A stretch of 64,000 nt of DNA from Blepharisma japonicum (Eukaryota; Ciliophora; Heterotrichea; Heterotrichida; Blepharismidae), in NCBI GenBank assembly GCA_949751835.1, contig CATKHK010000042.1, forward strand, positions 326,083-390,082. The letters run 5' to 3'. The translations under genes and the position numbers were made by a program. Below, in pieces: positions 11,398-19,687 of the stretch (the stretch's first letter is position 1; the number at the start of each line of letters is the position of its first letter). Under the pieces are notes generated by a model. That model made no database searches, had not been told where the DNA came from, and saw only the letters and a list, made by a program, of their open reading frames with translations.

Positions 11398-13191
11398 ATG
11401 GATGAAAGAAGTCCGAACTTTATCCCTTCTCAAGATATTTCTACAATAGACGCAGAATTATCAGATATTTCATTTAGCCAAAGTTTATCTGAAGACAGGC
11501 ATGAAATTCTCATCATGACAATCGATATAGGCGACGGCAGATCAGATGATTTAACGGTTCACGAAGGAGATAAACCTGAAATTTTAGCTGAGCAGTTTTG
11601 TCTTAAGCACAATTTAGGAGTTGACGTGGAAGAAGCCCTAAAAGAGCAAATTAAATATAATATAAGTCTTATCGCAGAAGAAGAGAAGCAAGCAGCTTCT
11701 CTATTATTTCAAAATCAAGGAAGTAGCAGGAAGAATAAAAAAAGCCCAGAAAATTCCCAACATAGAGGGCGGCAAAATTCTCAGTCTGAGTCACAAAACC
11801 ACCAGCCCAAAATAAATGAGCATTCAAGAAGGCTTATTGAAGGAAAGTTCATTGGAAGTGTCTATGATAGATTGCATAAAATTGGTCAAAAGCAAAGTCC
11901 AAAAAAAGAAATAGAGAAGCCTAAGCCTAGAAGTGCATCACAAAAGCCTGTTAATAACAATGGAGATAAGCTTTATTACAAAGGAATGATGCTGAAAGAG
12001 AAAACGGAGAAAAAAATACAAAAAATTAAGCAAACGCAATTAGATGAAGCTATGAAAGATTTGACATTTAAGCCAAAAACCAACTCTAAATCACCAATTT
12101 CTAGGAATATCTCTCATTTGTTGGAGAAAGGGAAAGAAAAAGAGCAAAATATCGAAAAGAAAAGAAGTCAAATATTAGAAGAAGAAATGAAAAAATGCAC
12201 ATTTGCACCAACTATAAATCAAAAGAGTTCAGAAATGGCAAGATACAAATGCACATCCCCTGATAGGTTTGCACAGCTTTATGATAATGCAAGAATTAAA
12301 GATGAAAAAATGACAATATTTTCCCATAATGTGTAAATTTTATATAGACTGAGATCAATATGCCCTTTTGCACCAGATACAAGTTTAACCAGCAAAGTCA
12401 ATAAATCATTCAGCAAAACTGAAAAAAGCAAAGATAAGCGCCCTCCTGAAATTTCGACTACACAAGAAAATACTGATCCAGTTACAGGGCAGCCTTTCTT
12501 TCAGCCACGCATAGGAAGAGCCCCAGCTAAAAGAGATGTAAAAGATATTGGAGAGCATTTATATTCTTATGCCAAAAAATCAAGCTCAGTTGAAATAAAA
12601 TCACAATCCCCTAAGCATTTGGGAAACATGACCTCTGAAAAAATTGTGGAAAGAATAAAATATTTGAGACTAAAAGAAATTTTTGAAATGATGGACCCTG
12701 ATGAAAATGGCAATATTAATAGTAGAAGAATAGAAAAATCAAGTTTACCTCCAACTATTAGAGCAATTTTATACCCTCTGATAGAAGAGCTAGCCAATAT
12801 GAATGAAACTTTAAATTTTGATGAATTTTTGGAATCTGTAGAATTACTGCTAAAAACTCTGAGTCCAGGTGAAAAAAGCATTTTATTGATGTCAAATAAG
12901 CCGAAACCCCAACAGCAGCCTCAGTACACTTTTAAGCCTTCGATAAATACTTCATTTTCTCAAGAATCTACAGGAGAGCCTATCTATGTGAGAAATGCCA
13001 AAAAGCTTGAAATAACTCAATCCAAGCTTAAAAAAGAAAGATCAATAAAAGAAATAACAGAAATGACTCAATGCACATTTTTCCCTCAGACAAATAAACA
13101 AAAAATTCATAAAGACCAATCAGAGTCCTCATTTTTAGATGCAAGTTTCCCTGTCACTTTTATTGGCATTAATAATTCTTATTGTTTATAA
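11398..13191 (+). CDS. EF-hand-containing, repeat-motif (TFxPxxN) protein with one 15-nt intron
   Basis: Exons 11398-12332 and 12348-13191 join across a 15-nt intron to give 592 aa. Without splicing the frame stops at TAA 12334. With splicing it continues cleanly in NVLRSICPFAPDTS. The protein is Ser/Lys-rich and carries repeated CTFxPxIN-type motifs (LTFKPKTN, CTFAPTIN, ICPFAPD, YTFKPSIN, CTFFPQTN), a pattern seen in many protist axonemal or cytoskeletal proteins. An EF-hand-like loop DPDENGNINSRR (near residue 440) keeps D-x-D-x-N-G-x-I but lacks the acidic residue at position 12. A second helix pair, NFDEFLESVELLL, follows. Calcium binding is therefore uncertain. A cilia or cortex role is an inference. 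Confidence 0.75.
12333..12347 (+). other. 15-nt spliceosomal intron (phase 2)
   Basis: The sequence is gtaaattttatatag. Removing it joins GT|A (Val) and restores the frame. If retained it gives TAA at 12334. Confidence 0.85.
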
Positions 13192-13198
13192 TATTTCT

Positions 13199-13735
13199 CT
13201 ATAAATCTTTGTTAGTGTTAGTATTATTTGTAAATACGCTAGAATCTTGGCATTCTTGTGTGATATCAGGAGATGCGAACTCACTTAGAATATTGCTGTA
13301 AAATCTTGAGGAAAATGGAGACTCATCACTTTTATCACAGCCCATGCAATTTAGATGCAAGTGCTTTACATCGTAAAATGGAGGATTGTCGAAAAATATT
13401 CTATTTTTAAGGTCTTCTCGATTATGATTTTCTAATAAATCCACACAAATTCTTCGCATAGAGTTTATGAGCTCACATGTGACTTCTGAAGAATGAACAT
13501 TTTTTATGTGTTCTATTGGAGTTATTAAGTAATGCCTTTTACAGTTTGGCTCAGGAGCATTGAAGGCAATGATTTCTTCTGATTCATAAAATTTTCGCTT
13601 GGGGATTGTGTTGTTAGCTATAGCACAATAATCGCAATTTTCAGCAGGAGCTCTGTCTAGAATATCTCCACCGACACTTAAGATAAAATAAATTATCGAA
13701 ACCCAAACCAAAATTAAGATGGTCTTGATTATCAT
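13199..13735 (-). CDS. Membrane-anchored HIT-family (histidine triad) protein with altered triad
   Basis: The frame encodes 178 aa. Residues 2-22 form a hydrophobic segment (signal anchor or signal peptide). Residues 34-82 match the HIT N-terminal half, with a C-x2-C pair (CDYC), the strand EEIIAFNAPEP and RHYLITPIEHIKN. The triad reads HLHLNC at residues 125-130, so the first two His are kept and the third is Asn. The middle His is the nucleophile in HINT/FHIT enzymes. The layout resembles HINT3-type members, which hydrolyse nucleoside phosphoramidates or AMP-lysine. The N-terminal hydrophobic segment is unusual for this mostly soluble family and suggests a secretory or ER location. Confidence 0.75.
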   Translation of the reverse strand: MIIKTILILVWVSIIYFILSVGGDILDRAPAENCDYCAIANNTIPKRKFYESEEIIAFNAPEPNCKRHYLITPIEHIKNVHSSEVTCELINSMRRICVDLLENHNREDLKNRIFFDNPPFYDVKHLHLNCMGCDKSDESPFSSRFYSNILSEFASPDITQECQDSSVFTNNTNTNKDL

Positions 13736-14027
13736 TATTTATCTTAAAATATCAACAACTATGCTAACACTTGTAAATATAAATTTTTTAGAATTTTTCT
13801 GAAATTTATCTTGGAATTAATATGCAATAATTAAGTTTTGCGAAATCAAGATCTAATGAAAATTTCTAAATTAAAGCAAGAAATAAAATGAACTTATTTC
13901 ACAAGCCTACTAAATTAAATCTACTGATGATTTTTTCTGTTTTAAATATTAATTTTACATAAAAACGTTAGAATTCTCCATTATCCCAATATTCACTTTA
14001 AACCAATTTGAAATTTACAATTCGAAT
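13736..14027. other. AT-rich intergenic region
   Basis: Just under 300 bases upstream of the HIT gene and of the micro-ORF. Nothing was recognised. Confidence 0.4.
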
Positions 14028-14138
14028 ATGGCTACACATCCTTTGGATGAGCAATTCATAGGCTATATGAAAGGTATGCAAAATATAGCTAGATATAAAA
14101 CAAGAGTCAGAGCTTCTATCAAAACACGAAAAAATTAG
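14028..14138 (+). CDS. Possible micro-gene (31-36 aa) with an optional 15-nt intron
   Basis: ATG at 14028 opens a basic peptide beginning MATHPLDEQFIGYMK and ending in TAG at 14136. Inside it lies gtatgcaaaatatag (14074-14088), which has the length and ends of the proven introns and a TATAG 3' end like the intron at 12333. Spliced, the peptide has 31 aa (MK then ARYKTRVRAS); unspliced, 36 aa. Retention keeps the frame without a stop, so the intron is less certain than the others. No homology was recognised. It could be a chance ORF. Confidence 0.3.
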   Translation: MATHPLDEQFIGYMKGMQNIARYKTRVRASIKTRKN

Positions 14139-14244
14139 GGTTGATTTATGGGTATTTTTTAGTTAGTGTAAAAAGCTATCTCAAGCAACTTCAAACCCAA
14201 TTTGGAAAAAAAATAGAAATAACTATGCAAAAGTTTTAATATAT

Positions 14245-14886
14245 ATGATTAGAAAAGGACGATTTGAAGAGCCTTTTCATAAAATGCCACCAGATGGACC
14301 ATTACCAAAACTACCAAACTTGTATATAGCAGATATAAGTAATTTGAATTTCAAGAAAAAAACTAAAGCTGACTACAATTCTCCATCATTTGAAATGGAT
14401 AGAGACAGCACAAATTCTACACCTGAACCGTTCTCTATATTAAATCAGAATATATCTTCATCTGAATCTGGCCAAATTCAAACACTAAAGCTTGAGTTAG
14501 CAAAATCAAAGCAACGAGAGCAGCAACTTAGAGACGAACTACTTGTAATTATTATTCAGGCCTCTGCAAAAATTATAAATGAACAAGATGAATTATTAAA
14601 TCGGCTGAAAAAGGAAATTTCTGATCTAAAAAATCAAAAAAACGAAGATTTTCAGAGTCCGAAAAATTTCTTTAGTTTTCTAGAAGACTTTCAAAAGGAA
14701 ACTAATCGACTTTCAGCAGAAACTGAGGCTATGTTTAGGGATAATATTAAATTAGAAACTCCCAGCAAAGATATTTTTGGAAATAGATCTCCATCATTAG
14801 ATGAAATTGAAAACTCATATCGAGAAGACGATTTTTTGGAAGGAACCTTTTCTCCACCCGGATTTTATAATCCATTTAATAAATAA
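14245..14886 (+). CDS. Coiled-coil protein of unknown function
   Basis: The frame encodes 213 aa from ATG 14245 to TAA 14884. The N-terminal third is Pro/Ser-rich. Residues about 75-135 form a heptad-like coiled coil (LKLELAKSKQREQQLRDELL, then NEQDELLNRLKKEISDL). The C-terminal part is acidic and ends in FSPPGFYNPFNK. There is no signal peptide or membrane segment. No family was recognised. Confidence 0.65.
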   Translation: MIRKGRFEEPFHKMPPDGPLPKLPNLYIADISNLNFKKKTKADYNSPSFEMDRDSTNSTPEPFSILNQNISSSESGQIQTLKLELAKSKQREQQLRDELLVIIIQASAKIINEQDELLNRLKKEISDLKNQKNEDFQSPKNFFSFLEDFQKETNRLSAETEAMFRDNIKLETPSKDIFGNRSPSLDEIENSYREDDFLEGTFSPPGFYNPFNK

Positions 14887-15003
14887 AATGGAATTGTCTT
14901 AGCTTACCTTTAAAAAAATCAGAGATGCATAATTAATGATAAAATATGAATTAATTATTTATCACCTATGATATAAATAAATAACAAAAATACCTCAATA
15001 AGT

Positions 15004-15876
15004 ATGGGAAATTGTACTTACAAAAAGAAAAAAAATTCAATAAGCTGCATACAATCAGGCAAATATTCGTCTACAATAATAACTGCTGGACTCCCCGCAA
15101 ATGAAAAAAATATTTCCGCATTCGATTTGGAAGCCTGCGCACCTCCCAATAACCAGGGACCAAACAGAAAGCTTCTCCTTGATTTTTTTGCAAGTTCGCG
15201 TCATCAAATGCCAAATAAGATAAAACTTCTTTTTGAAGCTATTTTTGCCTGTGAAGAGTTAAATGTGACAGAAATTGATCTAAGCTTTACTCCTTTGGAT
15301 GTAAATAATGTTTACCAGCTAATAGCTATTCTAGAATATTTCCGGTGCTTGGAAGAAATCAATCTGAAGGATACTGGCTTAAGTTCAAAGGATTTGTATA
15401 GACTGCACAGTAAGCTTGAAAAACTAAAGCCATTGAAAAAAATCACGTTGAGCTATAATAGTCTAGAAGCAGAAGGAGGCTGCCAATTGGAAAGACTATT
15501 TCAGCATATAGTCAATGTAAAGTATATTGACCTGAGCAGAGCCAATCTTGGGGATATTGGCGCAATAAATTTGTGCCGTGGAATAGTCCACTTAAAAAAT
15601 CTTGAAGAATTAATTTTAGATAATAACGAGATTGGGGAGCTTGGAATTATCGAAATTTTGAATACAATTAAAAAATCACAAACTCTTCGTCATTTGGGCT
15701 TAAACAACAATATTATCACACCAAAAGCCGGAGCTATGCTATTAAGCATAATCAGCTCATTGTCGAACTTAAAAGTCCTTGGGCTGAAAAATACAGGATT
15801 ATCATTTAAGTATTATTTTATGATAACTGGCAAGTTTAATTACTTGAAAGTAGAGTTTAGCAGTATAAAAGTGTAG
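15004..15876 (+). CDS. Leucine-rich-repeat (RNI-type) protein with N-myristoylation signal
   Basis: The frame encodes 290 aa. It starts MGNCTYKKKK: Gly2 followed by Asn-Cys and a polybasic stretch is the classic pattern for N-myristoylation plus palmitoylation, so membrane tethering is likely. From about residue 85 there are roughly seven leucine-rich repeats of ribonuclease-inhibitor type (LEEINLKDTGLSSKDLYRL; LKKITLSYNSLEAEGG; LEELILDNNEIGELGI; LRHLGLNNNIITPKAG; LKVLGLKNTGLS). Such repeats form a curved binding scaffold. A ligand cannot be inferred. Confidence 0.8.
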   Translation: MGNCTYKKKKNSISCIQSGKYSSTIITAGLPANEKNISAFDLEACAPPNNQGPNRKLLLDFFASSRHQMPNKIKLLFEAIFACEELNVTEIDLSFTPLDVNNVYQLIAILEYFRCLEEINLKDTGLSSKDLYRLHSKLEKLKPLKKITLSYNSLEAEGGCQLERLFQHIVNVKYIDLSRANLGDIGAINLCRGIVHLKNLEELILDNNEIGELGIIEILNTIKKSQTLRHLGLNNNIITPKAGAMLLSIISSLSNLKVLGLKNTGLSFKYYFMITGKFNYLKVEFSSIKV

Positions 15877-16260
15877 ATACTCTGTATAGAGTTAAAATTT
15901 AATAGTTTTGCTTATATTATGAGTAAAGGTGGTGAGCTGCCAACGTGATTGTTAATGCTAATAATTAATAGATGATATCTTTAGAATAGGATTTAAATAT
16001 GAACTAAAGAAAGAATAATTTTAAAATTGATGGAAAAGTGAAATGTAGCTCAAAATTTTATATAATATTTTACAGCAATTAGCTTGGTCGAAAATTTAAA
16101 TAGAGGAAGCTTAAATTTAAATAAATTCAAATTTTAGTGTATAGTTAAACCTCATTCATTCATCACTCTATTAATTTAAATTCAAATGTTTCCGCATCCT
16201 AACTTATCTTTTCCATAATAAAATCTGGAAATTTCTTTCTAGACAGTTTTAATAATTAAT
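15877..16260. other. AT-rich intergenic region, nothing recognised
   Basis: About 380 bases lie between two plus-strand genes. AT-rich, no repeat or RNA gene seen. It presumably carries the 3' end of the LRR gene and the promoter of the coiled-coil gene. Confidence 0.5.
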
Positions 16261-17760
16261 ATGTCTTATCCCAAAATACCTCCTAAACCTAACCAGGGAA
16301 CTGCTAGTAAACTCTCTGAGCAAAAAAAGCAGCGGTTGCTCAAGCTCCAAGAGCGCGAAGACCTCAAAGGAATGCTTATTAACAAATTTAAGAAAAAATA
16401 CGGCGACAAGCATCCTGGGTTCATTGATAGAGAAGTTGAAAATTTTATGAAAGCTGAAACATTAACAGAAGCAAACTTACAAAAATTAGATGAGCGAATT
16501 CGTAAAAAAGCAGAAGGCGATTATGAAACTCAATCTGTACATTCCCAAAAACCAATTCCAAGAGCGCAGCCATCAGAGCCGAGCGTTAAGTCAATTAAAT
16601 CTCGCTCATCTCAGCCTTCTCAAAAAGGGCCTTCCAAAGCGCATTCTGATTCTTTATCTGAAGTTTCATCGTCAAAAGCGTCATCACTCTCATATGTGCC
16701 TGATGACGATGAAGATGAATGGGCTGCTATTCTCGAGCATGACACACTAATGTATCGTGAAGAAGAAAGAGCTCGTCTCAAAAGAGAAATGGAAAATAAA
16801 ATAAAATTAAAAAGAGAACTTGATAGACAACTGAGTGAAAAAGAAAGAAAAAAGCTTTCTGAAGAGGAAGAAAATAAACTTTACGAAGAAGCACAAGAAA
16901 AAAACCTCAAAATGATGGCTGAAAGAGAAGAGGAACGAGAAAGAGAATACAGAGAAAAAATCATGCAAGAAAAAGCATTGAGAGATAAGCAACTTGCAGA
17001 AGAAAAAAGAAGAAAAAAACTTGACCAAAAGCAGCAAGATAGCCTTGACCAAAAACTTGTACAAAGACTTAAAGAAGAGCTCATGCTTGAGCAGCAAGCA
17101 ATGGAAGAACGCAGAAGAGAAGAAAGGGCTTACATGCAACGCATGATGAAAGAAAACGAAGAAAATAAGCGAAAACAGCTTGAGTACCAAGAACATGAGC
17201 GCTTAAACGACGTTCAATCTATGGAAGATTATGCCCGAATGCTCGACCGCCAAGAACAAGACCGTCTTAATGAAATCAAAGCAAGAGAAGAACGCCAGCA
17301 GCAGCTGATGGCAAGAATGGCTGATACAGTCCTAAAAGAGCAAGACCAAAGGAATCGAGAAGAAGATCTCATGCTTCTCAAACAAATTGAAGAAAAGGAA
17401 AATCTCGAAAGGCAAGAAGACGAACGAAGGCTTCAAAGAATCAGAGAGCAAAAAGAAGAAATTAGAAAATATCTCGATAGACAAGTCCAGGAAAAGCATG
17501 AAAGAAAAGCACAAGACAAAAGGTCGCATAATGAGCAAGCTGATATGTGGAAACGCGATGCTGAAGATTTTTTCAAGATGGAAGAAGATAAGAAAAAAAG
17601 AGAAAAAGAAATAAACTTATTGCATGCTCAAATGTTGAAAGCTCAAATGGAAGAAAAAGAAGCGAAGCAGAGGAGAGCCAAAATGAATAGAAATGAACTT
17701 AAAATGAATAAAGACATTTTAAAGAGGATTAGAGATGAAAAACCTGAAGAAGTTTCCTAA
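16261..17760 (+). CDS. Long coiled-coil protein resembling TPH-type ciliary/basal-body proteins
   Basis: The frame encodes 499 aa from ATG 16261 to TAA 17758. Residues 1-80 form a basic helical N-terminus (KKYGDKHPGFIDREVENFMK). Residues 85-150 are a Ser-rich linker. Residues about 155-495 are an almost continuous Glu/Lys/Arg/Gln-rich helix (for example LEQQAMEERRREERAYMQRM). This composition and length recall trichohyalin/plectin-homology proteins such as CFAP45, CFAP53 and MNS1 that line axonemal microtubules. The likeness is compositional, so membership in that family is only an inference. The base composition of the coil creates long antisense open frames that are not genes. Confidence 0.65.
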   Translation: MSYPKIPPKPNQGTASKLSEQKKQRLLKLQEREDLKGMLINKFKKKYGDKHPGFIDREVENFMKAETLTEANLQKLDERIRKKAEGDYETQSVHSQKPIPRAQPSEPSVKSIKSRSSQPSQKGPSKAHSDSLSEVSSSKASSLSYVPDDDEDEWAAILEHDTLMYREEERARLKREMENKIKLKRELDRQLSEKERKKLSEEEENKLYEEAQEKNLKMMAEREEEREREYREKIMQEKALRDKQLAEEKRRKKLDQKQQDSLDQKLVQRLKEELMLEQQAMEERRREERAYMQRMMKENEENKRKQLEYQEHERLNDVQSMEDYARMLDRQEQDRLNEIKAREERQQQLMARMADTVLKEQDQRNREEDLMLLKQIEEKENLERQEDERRLQRIREQKEEIRKYLDRQVQEKHERKAQDKRSHNEQADMWKRDAEDFFKMEEDKKKREKEINLLHAQMLKAQMEEKEAKQRRAKMNRNELKMNKDILKRIRDEKPEEVS

Positions 17761-17770
17761 GGATAAGATT

Positions 17771-18043
17771 TTATTTAAAATATGATGAATAAATGATAAG
17801 TGATAAAAGTCCTGAGGATTTTGATACAAAAGAAACGGAGTAAAGATAAATAATAACCTTTCATATACTCATACGCAGCCTTGGGCCAGATAGTAAAAAG
17901 AAATAACTTGTTCCTCCAGCTATAGCTGATGAAAAATAAATCCTGCTTAACCTTCTGCTCTCATATGTGCTATCTTTGATTCTTTGATGAGCTTCATTCA
18001 AATCCTGTGAGTATTTTTCTAATTTTTCCCTGTTTATTATCAT
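17771..18043 (-). CDS. Small protein with a hydrophobic segment, unknown function
   Basis: From ATG 18043 the frame runs for 90 aa to TAA at 17771, reading TGA at 17861 as Trp (RMSIWKVII). The first 32 residues are helical and charged. Residues about 36-54 are hydrophobic (YFSSAIAGGTSYFFLLSG). A second hydrophobic stretch follows the Trp. It could be a small membrane protein. The C-terminal part after the TGA is less convincing and could be affected by a putative 16-nt intron. It converges on the coiled-coil gene, with 10 bases between the stops. Confidence 0.45.
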
Positions 18044-18051
18044 TTTAATTA

Positions 18052-18585
18052 TTAAAAGACTCCAACTTCGTTAAAATCAAGGCTTAAAGCTTTGGCAGGG
18101 CTTTTCAAGTCTTCATCACCGATCCACCTTTGTAGCATATCTTTAGTAATTTGAAAATTCTTTGATAGATTATCAAGTCTCGAGTTTCTTGCTGATTTCA
18201 TAGGAGTTATTGCATTATTTCCACTTGATGACCTTGAATGGCTTTGTGCAGATTTTTTCCCTAGAGGAGTTCTGGGTGGTTTCTGATTGGAAATTTTTTT
18301 AGCTGGGGATATAGATCCTGAAGGACACTCAGTTAATAAAATACATCTGTCCTCTTCAAATTTTGAATAATCTCTATTCCTAACTGAGCAAGGAGATTTA
18401 GAGAGCTTGGGAGATGGGGTTCTGTTCACTGCAGCATTAGTCATGGCTCGTTTTTCAGTTCTCTGAGATGCTTGCTTTTCCTGAGAGAAAGGCTTGCTAT
18501 CTTTAACTTTGAAGTTTAATTTAACATAAACTCGTCTAGCTTTATAAAAATTACGATTTGGCGAAGAGGCTGAATTCTGATTCAT
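18052..18585 (-). CDS. Ser/Lys-rich protein of unknown function
   Basis: The frame encodes 177 aa, with ATG at 18585 and TAA at 18052. It is strongly basic, rich in Ser and Pro, with several S/T-P sites (RTPSPKLSKSPCS, PPRTPLGKK, ITPMKSARNS). Only the C-terminal 45 residues look ordered (LDNLSKNFQITKDMLQRWIG). No family was recognised. It ends 8 bases before the ATG of the small membrane-like gene downstream. Confidence 0.6.
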   Translation of the reverse strand: MNQNSASSPNRNFYKARRVYVKLNFKVKDSKPFSQEKQASQRTEKRAMTNAAVNRTPSPKLSKSPCSVRNRDYSKFEEDRCILLTECPSGSISPAKKISNQKPPRTPLGKKSAQSHSRSSSGNNAITPMKSARNSRLDNLSKNFQITKDMLQRWIGDEDLKSPAKALSLDFNEVGVF

Positions 18586-18686
18586 TATTTTAAGGATAAT
18601 TATTTAAATTCAATGGATTTTATAGTAATAGATTTTGGATTTATTAGTAATATGCATGTGAGCCATTTCTGAAAACAGATAAAAAC

Positions 18687-19661
18687 CTATGCATAGTTTC
18701 ATACCCGAATTAAGCTACTCCAAGGATTTTCGACTTCTTCATAATGTCTCTGGCCAGAGCTAGTCACAATTCTGTTTCCAAAAACTTGAACAGAGTTTAC
18801 AGCATCAAAATGCCCCATAAAATAATTTAATAAACTGCCATCTGCAGTAGAATATTTATAGATGCTTCCATCTCCATTTCCAACTCCAAGCTCTAAGCCA
18901 TTTTCATTTAGATCGAACAAAATCCTTTGATTGGACTGATGCTGCCTATAAAAATTAAATATATTGACTGGATATGAAATATTACGCAAATCTCATGCAG
19001 TAATGCTATTTTGCTTTCTGCAGCCAACATATAAATAATTCGCTCTAAATTCGCATTGAATGATTCCTCCTTGATGCCCTTCTAGCATTCCAATAGTTTT
19101 GCATGAATCTTTTGAGAATAAATAAACAGCTTTTGAGTAATTCCCTATAGCCAGCAAGCCTTCTTTTCCACCTATAGCAGAGATAATGCATTTTGGCCTT
19201 ATTCGGAGCTCATCTACTGAAAGCGGAAAGCTATAGCATAATGAAGTTTCCAAATCAAAATATTTGACAGTATTTCCAAGAGCTGTATATATTCCTCAAT
19301 CCCCTTCAAGAATCAAGGAAAGTGGAGCTCTTACCTCACAGAGATGGTTTTGGACTGTATACTTCATAAGTATTTTGTTATTAATTGCAGAGTGTAGCAA
19401 AATAGGATGATCTTTTATGAGAGAAAAATACTTTGAGGTATCAGAATATCAATAATAGTCATAAATTATTTCTTTTTCCTTATAAGATATCTCATTAGTC
19501 ATCTTCAATTCACTTTTCTCCTCAGGGATCTTAAAAGTCTTGATTTCTCCATTCACACTAGTTATCACTTTATCTCCATCATACGATAGTTTTGCTGGAG
19601 TAAAAAACTCTTCCTTGGCACATCCAACCTCACAGCAGAGGTTTGGCATAAGTTCACTCAT
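18687..19661 (-). CDS. WRAP53/TCAB1 (WDR79) homologue, telomerase and scaRNA Cajal-body factor
   Basis: One frame from ATG 19661 to TAG 18687 gives 324 aa, with TGA read as Trp at 19449, 18993 and 18699. The propeller shows diagnostic WRAP53 stretches: KDHPILLHSAINNKI, the following HLCEVRAPLSLILEGD, LEGHQGGIIQCEF, the blade end NSITAWDLRNISYPV, and SNQRILFDLNENG. The end of the propeller has TSSGQRHYEE and a final IRVWNYA strand. In animals this WD40 protein binds the CAB box of scaRNAs and of telomerase RNA and promotes telomerase assembly. The protein is shorter than human WRAP53 (548 aa) because the disordered ends are absent. The next gene upstream, a DENN protein, ends 26 bases before this start on the same strand. 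Confidence 0.82.
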
Positions 19662-19687
19662 TCTTTTTATTTCATTAATTTACAAAT

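Noticed and set aside
16807-17196. Hydrophobic antisense ORF inside the long coiled-coil gene
   Set aside because: It is the complement of Glu/Lys-rich codons (Phe/Leu/Ser runs), a known shadow of coiled-coil coding.
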